DNA from: an uncultured Paracoccaceae bacterium
GTDB taxonomy: Bacteria; Pseudomonadota; Alphaproteobacteria; Rhodobacterales; Rhodobacteraceae
Length of the DNA stretch: 64,000 nt
Direction: 5' to 3'
NCBI GenBank assembly: GCA_934500835.1
Contig: CAKSTR010000004.1
Coordinates: 124,001 to 188,000 of the forward strand
How positions within the stretch are numbered: the first letter of the stretch is position 1; the number at the start of each line of letters is the position of its first letter. The notes below the pieces were generated by a model, which did not search any database, was not told the origin of the DNA, and was given only the letters and a program-made list of their open reading frames with translations. The position numbers and the translations under genes were made by a program. Positions 22,134-30,682 of this stretch are shown in pieces.

Positions 22134-23480
22134 TCACTTTGGCCAGCTGGCCTGGATGGCGTCGGCCACTTCCTGCGCCGACTTGCCGCCGACATAGTCG
22201 ACCATGCCGGTCCAGAAGGTGCCCGCGCCCACCGCGCCCGGCATCAGGTCGGACCCGTCAAAGCGGAAGGTGGTCGAGTTCAGAAGGATGTCGCCCATCT
22301 TCTTCAGCGTCGCATCGCCGTAAAGATCGGCATTCACGCCCTTCATCGGGGTCAGGAAGCCCTTCTGCGCCATCCAGACCTCATGCGCGATCGGGGTCTT
22401 CAGGAATTCGATGAAGGCGCGGCTGGCCTCGGTGTCTTTGGTGATGAAGGCCAGCGTGCCCGCCCCCAGAACCGGCTTGCCCAGATCCTTGCTTTCGTAG
22501 GCCGGCATGTAGAAGAAATCGGCATCCTGCCCCACCACGGTGCCTTCCGGGAAGAAAGAGGGGATGAAGCTGGCCTGATGGTGCATGTAGCATTGCGGCG
22601 GCGAGGTGAACATGCCCTTGGGGCTGTCGCGGAAATCGGTCGAGGACACAGCCGCGGTGCCGCCGGCGACGAACTTGTCATTCTTGGCGAACCAGCCGAA
22701 CTCTTCAATCGCGCCAACCACTTCGGGGCTGTTGAACGCCAGCGCGTTGACGGTCCACTTGTCGTAATTCTCGGGCGAGGTGGTGCGCAGCATCATGTCC
22801 TCGACCCAGTCGGTCGCCGGCCAGCCGGTGGCACCGCCCGATCCCAGACCGATGCACCAGGGCGTTCCGCCATCGGCCACGATCTGCTCTGTCAGCGCCT
22901 TCAGATCCTCCATGGTCTGCGGCACCTCATAGCCCGCATCCTCGAAGTTCTCGGGCACATACCAGACCAGGGATTTCACATCGATCTTGTAGGGGAAGGC
23001 GTAAAGCGCCTTCGCGCCATCCTTGCCCGCATACGACCCAAGCCCGACCCAGCTGTCGCCGGCGGCGTAATTGTCCTTCAGCCAGGCTTCGGTCTCGGCG
23101 CCCAGCGGGGTGACGAAGCCCTTCTTCACCAGATCGGCGATCAGGCCGGGCTGCGGAAGGATCGCCACATCCGGGGGGCTGCCCGCCTCGGTGTCGATGA
23201 CGATCTGCTGCTCATAGTTCTCCGAGGAGGAATAGTTGACCGTCACGCCGGTCGCCGCGCTGAAATAGGCCAGCACCGATTCCGCCAGCACCTGATCCTC
23301 GCCCCGCCACGGCCCGAAGATGGTCAGCGTCTGGCCCTGCAGATCATGCGCCTCGTCAAAGGCCTTGTAGCTGTCCCAGTTGAAGGCGCCCTCGCCCACC
23401 GGGAATTTCAGGTCCTGCGCGAAGGCGCCACCCGCAAGAAGCGCAAGCACTGCCGCCGGGGCGGCAAGTTTCATGGTCAT
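22134..23480 (-). CDS. aglE: alpha-glucoside-binding periplasmic protein AglE
   Basis: Solute-binding protein of a CUT1 sugar importer, 448 residues. A Sec signal peptide MKLAAPAAVLALLAGGAFAQ lies at the N-terminus with predicted cleavage after AFA. The mature part has the two-lobe SBP features LTIFGPWRGEDQ, SPPDVAILPQPG, CIGLGSGGATGWPATDW and PAYESKDLGKPVLGAGT. The start at ATG 23480 is set by GGGAGGAAGACC; a second ATG follows two codons later. It is the first gene of the operon, transcribed from a control region with a LacI-type operator. The sugar specificity is inferred from the operon. Confidence 0.92.
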   Translation of the reverse strand: MTMKLAAPAAVLALLAGGAFAQDLKFPVGEGAFNWDSYKAFDEAHDLQGQTLTIFGPWRGEDQVLAESVLAYFSAATGVTVNYSSSENYEQQIVIDTEAGSPPDVAILPQPGLIADLVKKGFVTPLGAETEAWLKDNYAAGDSWVGLGSYAGKDGAKALYAFPYKIDVKSLVWYVPENFEDAGYEVPQTMEDLKALTEQIVADGGTPWCIGLGSGGATGWPATDWVEDMMLRTTSPENYDKWTVNALAFNSPEVVGAIEEFGWFAKNDKFVAGGTAAVSSTDFRDSPKGMFTSPPQCYMHHQASFIPSFFPEGTVVGQDADFFYMPAYESKDLGKPVLGAGTLAFITKDTEASRAFIEFLKTPIAHEVWMAQKGFLTPMKGVNADLYGDATLKKMGDILLNSTTFRFDGSDLMPGAVGAGTFWTGMVDYVGGKSAQEVADAIQASWPK

Positions 23481-23572
23481 GGTCTTCCTCCCATATGCCC
23501 GCCGCGTGCTGGCCGGGCCTTCATTCTTGCCTGGGGCGGCCCGGCCGATCTGCACCACCGGCAGAACCCATT

Positions 23573-23584
23573 CAAACCGCTTTG
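23573..23584. promoter_or_regulatory. AglR-type operator 1
   Basis: CAAACCGCTTTG matches its own reverse complement at 10 of 12 positions and has the central CG typical of LacI-family sites. It sits at about +2 to +13 of the predicted aglE transcript, an ideal repressor position. Confidence 0.6.
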
Positions 23585-23592
23585 GATATTGC

Positions 23593-23621
23593 ACAGTTGC
23601 CGATCACGGGATTCGAGTCAA
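23593..23621 (-). promoter_or_regulatory. candidate aglE promoter
   Basis: On the minus strand TTGACT (23621-23616) is followed after 17 bp by AACTGT (23598-23593). The -35 is good and the -10 is weak. Operator 1 lies directly downstream. Confidence 0.4.
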
Positions 23622-23768
23622 ATAAAAGCGCGGCCCGGCGCCCGGCAAACATCGCCGTCTCTGGTGAAATCCGGCCAATCCGGCCGCATTCCTGCGCCTT
23701 TGGCCCGCGTCGCCGCAGCCTCTTTCTCTTTGACCTGCCTCGGGCCTCCCGGTATTCATGGCAAAGTT

Positions 23769-23780
23769 GAAACCGTTTTG
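23769..23780. promoter_or_regulatory. AglR-type operator 2
   Basis: GAAACCGTTTTG shares the AAACCG-N-TTT core with operator 1 (8 of 12 positions self-complementary). It ends 14 bp before the aglR start, consistent with autoregulation and control of the downstream GH1 and glk genes. Confidence 0.5.
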
Positions 23781-23794
23781 GCAGCCTTCCTCCG

Positions 23795-24820
23795 ATGAAC
23801 CTCAAGCAGCTGGCCTCAAGACTGGGCCTTTCGCCCACGACCGTGAGCCGGGCGCTGAACGGCTATCCCGAGGTGAACGAAGCCACCCGCGAGCGCGTCA
23901 AGGCTGCCGCGCTGCGCCACAACTACCGCCCGAACACCCGGGCGATCCAGCTGGCGACGGGCCGCGCCATGGCCGTGGGCCATGTCATCCCGCTGGCCAC
24001 GAAACATGAGATCGTGAACCCGGTCTTTGCCGATTTCATCGCCGGCGCCGGCGAGATCTACAGCCGCAACGATTACGACATGGTCCTGTCGGTGGTGCCC
24101 GATGCCGAGGAGGAGGCCACCTATCGCGGCCTGCGCGCGAAGGGCAACGTCGATGGCGTCATCCTGCACGGGCCGAAGCTGGACGACCCGCGCATCCCCC
24201 TCTTGCGCACGATCGGCCTGCCCTTCGTCGTCCATGGCCGCTCGACCGGGACCGAAGGGGCCTACCCTTGGGTGGACGTCAACAACCGCCGCGCCTTCCA
24301 GCGTGCGGCCGAATTCCTGCTGGATCTGGGCCACAGCCGCATCGCGCTGGTCAACGGGCTTGAGTTCATGGATTTCGCCATCCGCCGTCGCACCGGCTAT
24401 CTGGAGGCGCTGGCCGCGCGCGGCATCGCGGCGGACCCCGCGCTGATGGTCTCGGAAGAGATGACCGAAACCTCGGGCCACCGCGCCGGCGCCCGGATGC
24501 TGGCCCAGGTCAACCCGCCCACCGCTTTCCTGGCCTCCTCGATGATCTCGGGCATGGGCCTGCGCCGCGCGATCGAGGAGCGCGGGCTGAAGATGGGGCG
24601 CGATGTCTCGGTCATCATTCATGACGACGACCTCAGCTACATGAAGAACGGCGAGGACGTGCCGATCTACACCGCCACGCGCTCCTCGGTCCGCGACGCC
24701 GGCCGCATCGCCGCCGAAATGCTTCTGGGGATCATCGCAGTACCGGGCGAAGAACCGCCGCAACGCCTGCTGGAAGCCGATCTGATCATCGGCCAGTCCA
24801 CCGGACCGGCCCCGCGATGA
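23795..24820 (+). CDS. aglR: LacI-family transcriptional regulator AglR
   Basis: A 341-residue LacI/GalR repressor. The N-terminal helix-turn-helix and hinge read MNLKQLASRLGLSPTTVSRALNGYPEVNEATRERV. A periplasmic-binding-protein-like sugar-sensing domain follows (DGVILHGPKLDDPR, DVNNRRAFQRAAEFLLDLGH). It is divergent from aglE and overlaps the GH1 gene by ATGA, so it likely represses both arms until glucoside or glucose binds. The name is by analogy with Sinorhizobium AglR; effector and targets are inferred from position and the two operators. Confidence 0.88.
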   Translation: MNLKQLASRLGLSPTTVSRALNGYPEVNEATRERVKAAALRHNYRPNTRAIQLATGRAMAVGHVIPLATKHEIVNPVFADFIAGAGEIYSRNDYDMVLSVVPDAEEEATYRGLRAKGNVDGVILHGPKLDDPRIPLLRTIGLPFVVHGRSTGTEGAYPWVDVNNRRAFQRAAEFLLDLGHSRIALVNGLEFMDFAIRRRTGYLEALAARGIAADPALMVSEEMTETSGHRAGARMLAQVNPPTAFLASSMISGMGLRRAIEERGLKMGRDVSVIIHDDDLSYMKNGEDVPIYTATRSSVRDAGRIAAEMLLGIIAVPGEEPPQRLLEADLIIGQSTGPAPR

Positions 24821-26157
24821 TCCTGTCGCGCTTCGACTTCCCCGAAGGCTTCCTGTTCGGCGCCGCCACGGCGGCCTATCAGATCGAAGGAACGGCCTGG
24901 GGCGGTTGCGGCCCTTCGCATTGGGACAGCTTCGCCGCCACCCCGGGCAATGTGGTCCGGGCCGAGGATGGCCGCACCGCCTGCGACCACTACCATCGCT
25001 GGCCCGGGGATCTGGACCTGATGCAGGCGGCGGGCTTCGACGCCTACCGCTTTTCCACCTCATGGGCGCGGGTGATGCCGGACGGGGTGACGGTCAATCC
25101 CGAAGGCATGGATTTCTATGACCGGCTGGTGGACGGCATGCTGTCCCGTGGCCTGAAGCCGTTCCAGACGCTGTATCACTGGGATCTGCCCTCGGCCCTT
25201 GCCGACCGGGGCGGCTGGGCCAACCGCGACACCTGCCACCGCTTCGCCGATTACGCCGCAGCCATCGCGGCCCGGCTTGGCGACCGCGTGGCATCGATCG
25301 CCACCATCAACGAGCCGTGGTGCGTTGCCTGGCTGTCGCATTTCCTCGGCGCCCATGCCCCCGGCCTGCGCGACATCCGCGCCGCGGCCCGGGCGATGCA
25401 CCATATCCTGCTGGCGCATGGGCTGGGGATCGCGCGGCTGCGCGGCGCAGGGCTGCAGGCACCTCTGGGGATCGTGCTGAACTTCGACCACGCCGCCCCG
25501 GCATCGGACGCGCCAGAGGACATCGCCGCAGCGGCGACGCAGGATGCGATCTTCAACCGGTGGTTCATCGAGGCAATCACCCGCCGGACCTACCCCGCCG
25601 AGGCGCTGGCGGGACTTGCCCCGCATCTGCCGCTCGGCTGGGAAGACGACATGGCGCTGATTGGCCAGCGCCTCGACTGGCTGGGGGTGAACTACTACAC
25701 CCGCCACCTGCACGCCGCGGCACCCGGCACCCCTTGGCCTTCAACGCGCGAGGTGTCGGGTCCGCTGCCAAAGACCCAGATGGGCTGGGAGATCTATCCC
25801 GAAGGGCTGCGCGGCTTTCTCAGCCGGTTGTCGCAGGACTATGTGGGCAACCTGCCGCTTTATGTCACCGAGAACGGCATGGCCAATGCAGATCTGGTTG
25901 AAGATGGCGCCGTAACAGACGGCATCCGCACGGAATTCCTGTTCTCGCACCTTGGGGCCGCCCGTGATGCCATTGCCGGCGGGGCCAATGTCAAAGGCTT
26001 CTTCTACTGGTCGCTTCTGGACAATTACGAATGGGCCGAGGGCTACCAGAAACGCTTCGGTCTGGTGCATGTCGATTTCGACAGCTTGAAGCGCACGCCC
26101 AAATCCTCGTATCACGCGTTGGCCAGGGCGCTTGCCCGCAACCAAGCCAAGGCCTGA
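24817..26157 (+). CDS. beta-glucosidase (GH1)
   Basis: A family 1 glycoside hydrolase, 446 residues, cytoplasmic with no signal peptide. It shows the family start FPEGFLFGAATAAYQIEG. The acid/base is Glu166 in TINEPW and the nucleophile is Glu352 in YVTENGMA. YRFSTSWARVMP and the C-terminal YWSLLDNYEWAEGYQKRFGLVHVDF complete the (beta/alpha)8 site. The ATG overlaps the aglR stop (ATGA). It would release glucose from beta-glucosides, while AglA across the control region handles alpha-linked ones. Glucokinase follows 2 bp after its stop. Confidence 0.94.
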   Translation: MILSRFDFPEGFLFGAATAAYQIEGTAWGGCGPSHWDSFAATPGNVVRAEDGRTACDHYHRWPGDLDLMQAAGFDAYRFSTSWARVMPDGVTVNPEGMDFYDRLVDGMLSRGLKPFQTLYHWDLPSALADRGGWANRDTCHRFADYAAAIAARLGDRVASIATINEPWCVAWLSHFLGAHAPGLRDIRAAARAMHHILLAHGLGIARLRGAGLQAPLGIVLNFDHAAPASDAPEDIAAAATQDAIFNRWFIEAITRRTYPAEALAGLAPHLPLGWEDDMALIGQRLDWLGVNYYTRHLHAAAPGTPWPSTREVSGPLPKTQMGWEIYPEGLRGFLSRLSQDYVGNLPLYVTENGMANADLVEDGAVTDGIRTEFLFSHLGAARDAIAGGANVKGFFYWSLLDNYEWAEGYQKRFGLVHVDFDSLKRTPKSSYHALARALARNQAKA

Positions 26158-26159
26158 CG

Positions 26160-27137
26160 ATGACCCTTGCCCTTCTTGCCGACATCGGCGGCACCAATAC
26201 CCGCGTCGCCCTTGCCCGCGGCACCACCGTGCTGACCGAAACCTCGCGCCGCTTTCCCAATGCCGAGTACAAGGCGCGCGGGCAGGACATCGCCCAGATC
26301 CTGCGCGACTATCTGTCCACCTGCGGCGAGGCGGTCCGGGGCGTCTGCGTCGCCGCCGCCGGCCCGGTGCAGGACGGTGTCGCCACCATGACGAACCTGG
26401 ACTGGACCATGGACGCGGCCAAGCTGTCGCAGGCCACCGGGGCGCGGAAGGTGGCGATCCTGAACGACCTGCAGGCGCAGGGCCATGCGCTTGGCCATAT
26501 CCCCGAGGACCGGCTGCGCAGCGTGATCGACGGCCCCGCGGTCGCGGGTGCGGCGATGCTGGTCGTCGGGCTTGGCACCGGGGTCAATGCGGCCCCCGTG
26601 CATGGCGCGGGCGCCGACCGGGTGGTGCCGCCTTCCGAATGCGGCCATGTCAACATGCCGGTGCGGTCCGAGGAAGACCTGGCGCTGATGCGCTTTGTCG
26701 AGGACCGGCTGCGCGCCGAAGGGGGCGTCGCCCCCCATTGCGGCGTCGAAGAGGTTCTGGCCGGCCGTGGCCTTGCCAATCTCTATGCCTTCGCTGCGGC
26801 CGAGGCCGGCACGCCGGCGACCCTGACCTCGGCCGAGGTTCTGGCAGCCCTTGCGGCCGACGACCCCGTCGCCACCCATGCGGCCCGGCTCTACACGCGT
26901 ATCCTTGGCCAGACCCTTGCCGATCTGGCGCTGATCCACCTGCCCTATGGCGGGCTTTACCTGATCGGCGGCATGGCCCGTGCCATGACCCCGCATTTCG
27001 ACCGCTTCGGCCTGACCGGAACCTTCCGCGAGGACCGCCGCATCGACCTTCTGGTCAAGGACTTCTCGGTCAAGGTGGTCGAGGACGACTTCGCCGCCCT
27101 GACCGGCTGCGCCGCCTGGCTGGCCGCGCAGGGCTGA
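26160..27137 (+). CDS. glk: glucokinase (Glk family)
   Basis: Phosphorylates glucose with ATP to glucose-6-phosphate. It has 325 residues and is of the bacterial Glk type rather than ROK. The ATP-binding loop is LADIGGTNTRVAL at the N-terminus. Other family features are NDLQAQGHALGHI, GLGTGVNAAPVH, PSECGHVNMP and YLIGGMARAM. The start ATG 26160 lies 2 bp after the GH1 stop. As the last gene of aglR-GH1-glk it channels glucose released by AglA and the GH1 enzyme into the Entner-Doudoroff pathway, whose entry genes are at 47-51 kb. Confidence 0.94.
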   Translation: MTLALLADIGGTNTRVALARGTTVLTETSRRFPNAEYKARGQDIAQILRDYLSTCGEAVRGVCVAAAGPVQDGVATMTNLDWTMDAAKLSQATGARKVAILNDLQAQGHALGHIPEDRLRSVIDGPAVAGAAMLVVGLGTGVNAAPVHGAGADRVVPPSECGHVNMPVRSEEDLALMRFVEDRLRAEGGVAPHCGVEEVLAGRGLANLYAFAAAEAGTPATLTSAEVLAALAADDPVATHAARLYTRILGQTLADLALIHLPYGGLYLIGGMARAMTPHFDRFGLTGTFREDRRIDLLVKDFSVKVVEDDFAALTGCAAWLAAQG

Positions 27138-27167
27138 CGCGCCGCCCCGCGATTTCTCGCCCCCCGA

Positions 27168-27199
27168 ACGTATGGCGCAAAGTCATACGTCAGCCATAC
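27168..27199. repeat. nested competing inverted repeats
   Basis: ACGTATG (27168-27174) pairs with CATACGT (27184-27190), and the overlapping GTATGGC (27170-27176) pairs with GCCATAC (27193-27199). Only one hairpin can form at a time. The site lies 31 bp after the glk stop, in the gap before the convergent esterase gene. Confidence 0.5.
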
Positions 27200-27255
27200 C
27201 TGAAACCCATGGCAAACATACCCGGTTCTGCAATGGATTTCAGAAGCTTGGCAGA

Positions 27256-27915
27256 TCAGCCCGGCAACCGTTCCTTCAGGAACCGCAGCGCCGTCCCCAG
27301 CCCGTCCGGCGCGATGCCGTGGCCGGTTCCCTGCATGACATGGCCGAAGACCTCGAACCCGGCCGCAACCAGCGCCTGCCCGGCGAATTCCATATTGTCG
27401 AAGGGCACCACATCGTCCCTGTCGCCATGGATCAGCAGGACCGGCGGGCGGACCCTGGCCTCGGCCTCCAGCCGCTCATGCGCCACCAGCCGGCCCGAGA
27501 TCGCCACCACCCCCGCAATCGCGCGGTCGCGGCGCGGGGCGACATGCATCGCCATCATGGCCCCCTGGCTGAAGCCGACCAGCGCCAGAGTCTCCGGTTC
27601 AAGCCCTTCATCCTGAAGCACTTTCTCCAGGAAGGCGTTCAGATCCTCCGAGGCTGCGGCAAGGCCTGCCGCCTGCGCCTCCTCGCTCGATCCGTCGATC
27701 CAGGGGATCGGAAACCACTGCCGGCCGAAGGGATTGCCCTGGCAGGGCTCGGGGGCGTCGGGGGCGTAGAAGGCCGCCTGCGGCAGATGCGGCGCCAGGG
27801 GATCGGCAAGACCAAGAAGATCGGCCCCGTCCGCCCCATAGCCATGCAGAAAGACCACCGCCGCCCTGGCAGTACCCTTAGGGGCGCCCTTGCGGCCCGA
27901 TGTCAGCTCTCTCAT
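27256..27915 (-). CDS. alpha/beta hydrolase, carboxylesterase/phospholipase type
   Basis: A 219-residue serine esterase of the PF02230 (acyl-protein thioesterase/carboxylesterase) family. The catalytic triad is visible: Ser in VGFSQGAMM, Asp in IHGDRDDVVP and His in GTGHGIAPDG. The oxyanion region is VVFLHGYGADGADL. The start at 27915 overlaps the stop of the upstream AlkA-type gene (ATGA), so the pair is co-translated; a much longer in-frame extension reads through the glycosylase gene in another frame and is rejected. The natural substrate is unknown. Confidence 0.88.
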   Translation of the reverse strand: MRELTSGRKGAPKGTARAAVVFLHGYGADGADLLGLADPLAPHLPQAAFYAPDAPEPCQGNPFGRQWFPIPWIDGSSEEAQAAGLAAASEDLNAFLEKVLQDEGLEPETLALVGFSQGAMMAMHVAPRRDRAIAGVVAISGRLVAHERLEAEARVRPPVLLIHGDRDDVVPFDNMEFAGQALVAAGFEVFGHVMQGTGHGIAPDGLGTALRFLKERLPG

Positions 27916-28541
27916 CCCTTGATCCCTTCCCTGCCCTTCGCCGCCCGGTAATAGGCCCAGAGCGCCCGCGCCGCAATGCTGCGCCAGGGGCTCCAGGCCT
28001 CTGACATTGCACGCAATTCCTTTTCCGTCGGTCGTCGCTCCAACCCAAAGAGCAACCGCGCCGCCTCTTGCAGCGCAAGGTCGCCGGGCGCGAAGATGTC
28101 GGCGCGGCCCAACGAGAACATCGCATAGATCTCGGCCGTCCAGCGCCCGATCCCCGGCAGGGCGACCAGATGCGCAACCACATCGGCATCGGGCAGCGTC
28201 ACCAGCCCGGCATAGTCCAGCCGCGCCCGCGCCAGCGCCGAGGCATAGCGCGCCTTCTGCCGGCTCAGGCCCGCCGCGCGCAAATCCTCTTCGGTGGCAA
28301 GGGCCACGGCGTCCTCGATCAGAAACCCCGCGGCCTCCATCCGCCCCCGTATGGCAGCGGCGGAAGCAAGCGAGACCTGCTGGCCGATGATCGCATCCAG
28401 CAGCGCGCCAAAGCCTTCGGGCCAGCGCCGCAAGGGCAAGGCGCCAAGCGCCAGCGCCGGCTGAAAGCGCGGCTCGGCCCGCGCCAGCCAGCCCGCCCCT
28501 TCGGCCAGATCGTCGGGCCCGTGGATGATCCGTCCCGGCAT
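27912..28541 (-). CDS. DNA-3-methyladenine glycosylase II (AlkA family)
   Basis: HhH-GPD base-excision repair glycosylase, 209 residues. The helix-hairpin-helix is HLVALPGIGRWTAEI and the catalytic Asp lies in APGDLALQE. LLDAIIGQQVSLASAAAIR is the conserved substrate-pocket helix. It lacks the N-terminal extra domain of E. coli AlkA, like many alphaproteobacterial members. It removes alkylated bases from DNA. It overlaps the esterase gene by 4 bp. Confidence 0.9.
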   Translation of the reverse strand: MPGRIIHGPDDLAEGAGWLARAEPRFQPALALGALPLRRWPEGFGALLDAIIGQQVSLASAAAIRGRMEAAGFLIEDAVALATEEDLRAAGLSRQKARYASALARARLDYAGLVTLPDADVVAHLVALPGIGRWTAEIYAMFSLGRADIFAPGDLALQEAARLLFGLERRPTEKELRAMSEAWSPWRSIAARALWAYYRAAKGREGIKG

Positions 28542-28594
28542 GGCGCAGAAATCCCCCTTGCGGGGGCCAGCGGAACCCCCTACCCCTGCCAGCC

Positions 28595-29797
28595 ATGTCA
28601 GACGCCCTCGCCAAACGCAACGTTGCCGTGCTGGTCGCTGCCCAGGCGGTTCTGGGCGCGCAGATGCCGATGATCTTCACCGTGGCCGGGCTGGCCGGCT
28701 CGTCGCTGGCGCCGAACGCCTGCTGGGCCACGCTGCCGATCAGTTGCGCCGTCATCGGATCAATGCTGACCGCCGCGCCGATCTCGGCCTTCATGCAGCG
28801 TTTCGGCCGGGCGGCGGGCTTTGCCGTGGGGGGCCTTGGCGGTGCCGTGGGCGGCGCGCTCGGGGCCTGGGCGCTGTACACCGCCAGCTTCACGCTGTTC
28901 TGCATCGCCGCCCTGTTCACCGGCATCTACATGAGCGCGCAGGGCTTTTACCGCTTCGCCGCCGCCGATACCGCTTCGGACGCGTTCAGACCCAAGGCGA
29001 TCAGCTGGGTCATGGCCGGGGGGCTTCTGTCGGCGGTGTTCGGCCCGCAGTTGGTCAAGGCCACGGCGCAGGCGATGGTGGTGCCCTTCCTTGGCACCTA
29101 TGTCGCGGTGATCGGGCTGAACCTTGCCGGCATCTTCCTGTTCCTTCTGCTGCGCATCCCGCTTCCCGCGCCCCGCGCCGCCAGCGCGCCCAGGGGCCGT
29201 TCGCTCCGCGAGCTTGTGCGCACCCCGTCGATCGCCGTGGCGATGATCTGCGCCACGGTTTCCTATGCGCTGATGAACCTTGTGATGACCTCTTCGCCGC
29301 TGGCGGTGGTGGGATGCGGCTTCGCGGTGGACGACGCCTCGAACATCGTCTCGGCGCATGTGCTGGCGATGTATGCGCCCAGCTTCATCACCGGCCATGT
29401 CATCGCCCGTTTCGGGGTCGAGAAGGTGATCGCACTTGGCCTTGTGATCCTTGCCGCTGCGGGTGCCGTCGCCATGGCGGGGGTGGAGCTTGCCAATTTC
29501 TTCCTCGCGCTGATCCTTCTGGGCGTGGGCTGGAACTTCGGCTTCATCGGCGCCACGACCATGCTGACCAATGCGCAGCGCCCCGAAGAGAGAGGCCGGC
29601 TGCAGGGCGTCAACGACTTTGTCGTCTTCGGCGGCGTCACCCTGGCCAGTTTCTCGTCGGGCGGGCTGATGAACTGCTCGGGCGGCACGGTGCAGGCGGG
29701 CTGGCAGGCGGTGAACCTGGCCATGCTGCCCTTCCTTGTGCTTGCCGGCGGCGCGCTGATCTGGCTGTGGCTGAAGCCGCGCGAGTTCCGCGGCTGA
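28595..29797 (+). CDS. MFS transporter
   Basis: A 400-residue inner-membrane protein with about twelve hydrophobic helices. It starts MSDALAKRNVAVLVAAQAVLGAQMPM and carries a long basic/proline loop between helices 6 and 7 (PLPAPRAASAPRGRSLRELVR), as in the major facilitator superfamily. Gly-rich helices such as GGLGGAVGGALGAWAL support the fold. The substrate is unknown; relatives are often called drug or sugar efflux carriers without proof. It is divergent from the AlkA-type gene across 53 bp and convergent with the next gene. Confidence 0.82.
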   Translation: MSDALAKRNVAVLVAAQAVLGAQMPMIFTVAGLAGSSLAPNACWATLPISCAVIGSMLTAAPISAFMQRFGRAAGFAVGGLGGAVGGALGAWALYTASFTLFCIAALFTGIYMSAQGFYRFAAADTASDAFRPKAISWVMAGGLLSAVFGPQLVKATAQAMVVPFLGTYVAVIGLNLAGIFLFLLLRIPLPAPRAASAPRGRSLRELVRTPSIAVAMICATVSYALMNLVMTSSPLAVVGCGFAVDDASNIVSAHVLAMYAPSFITGHVIARFGVEKVIALGLVILAAAGAVAMAGVELANFFLALILLGVGWNFGFIGATTMLTNAQRPEERGRLQGVNDFVVFGGVTLASFSSGGLMNCSGGTVQAGWQAVNLAMLPFLVLAGGALIWLWLKPREFRG

Positions 29798-29857
29798 AGC
29801 ACGGTCTGTTGCGAAACCCCGGGCCAGAGAGTGCGGTTTTTCGTCGCAAGATCGGGG

Positions 29858-30607
29858 CTACCAGCGCCCTGATGCCACCTGCCACAAAAGCCCGCCGCGT
29901 CGGGCGAACTCCGACAGTTGCGCAGGGCCTCCTGCCGCGAGTTGCCGCAATAGCCCCTGTGTCTGCCATCCCGCCAGCAATGCCGGCCTGACCACGGCGG
30001 GCACATCGGCCCGCCCGGCCCGCGCCTCGGCCAGCCAGCGCAGCCCGTCCCGCGCCAGCGCGGCAATGTCGCTTCCGGCAGGCAAGGGCTGCCGCCCCCG
30101 CGCTGCCAGTTCCGGGGCTGCGCGCAGGAAATTCGCCATTCCCGCCGCGCGGCCATAGGCGCGCACCGCGGTTTCCGCGCCCTGCGGCGCGCCAAGAGCC
30201 AGGGCCGCCAGCCACATCAGCCCGCCGGCGGTCTCGTCAAGATAGGTCTCCAGCGCGGCGATGTCGTCGAAAGGCTCGCGCCAGCAATCCCAGCGCCTTG
30301 CGGCCACCATACGGTCCAGAACGGGGCGCGGCAGACCCGCCGCGCGGATCAGCTGGTGCAGGGGTTCGGCAACCTCATGCGCGCGCGCCGCCCCGGCGGC
30401 GCTGTTCTCGATCACATCGCGCCACCACTGCAGCCGCATCTCGGCAACCAGCGGCTCCTGCGCCACCCAAGGGGCGCGCGCCACCTCCAGATTGAAGGCG
30501 TAGAGCGGCAAAAGCCGCGCCCGCGCCGCAGGAGGTGCCGCCATGACCGCAAGACAGCGGTCCGGGTCGCCACGTTCGATCAAGGCTGCACAGGCATCAA
30601 CACTCAT
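29858..30607 (-). CDS. squalene/phytoene-synthase-like protein (NDUFAF6-type)
   Basis: A 249-residue protein of the trans-isoprenyl diphosphate synthase head-to-head family. It has LLPLYAFNLEVAR, MRLQWWRDVIE and the AYGRAAGMANFLR segment, in the order found in that family. The two Asp-rich DxxxD motifs required for prenyl-diphosphate catalysis are absent. It therefore fits the non-catalytic NDUFAF6-like subgroup, whose mitochondrial member helps assemble respiratory complex I. That role is inference. No carotenoid or hopanoid genes lie nearby. Confidence 0.75.
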   Translation of the reverse strand: MSVDACAALIERGDPDRCLAVMAAPPAARARLLPLYAFNLEVARAPWVAQEPLVAEMRLQWWRDVIENSAAGAARAHEVAEPLHQLIRAAGLPRPVLDRMVAARRWDCWREPFDDIAALETYLDETAGGLMWLAALALGAPQGAETAVRAYGRAAGMANFLRAAPELAARGRQPLPAGSDIAALARDGLRWLAEARAGRADVPAVVRPALLAGWQTQGLLRQLAAGGPAQLSEFARRGGLLWQVASGRW

Positions 30608-30682
30608 GCCCGGCGGGATAGCGCAGCGGCGGCGAAAGGGGAAGATGCCCGACCGCCCGGTGCGGCAGCACGCCGCCGCCCT

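Larger units (their letters stand above)
23481..23794. promoter_or_regulatory. divergent agl control region
   Basis: This 314-bp gene-free stretch separates aglE (minus) from aglR (plus). It holds two LacI-type operator candidates, a candidate aglE promoter and the aglE ribosome-binding site. Both operators share the core T-N-AAACCG-N-TTTGG. No small gene is convincing here. Confidence 0.7.

Noticed and set aside
27256-28926. A 556-codon frame that would fuse extra sequence to the esterase
   Set aside because: The extra part reads the AlkA-type gene in another frame. The true start at 27915 forms an ATGA overlap with that gene.
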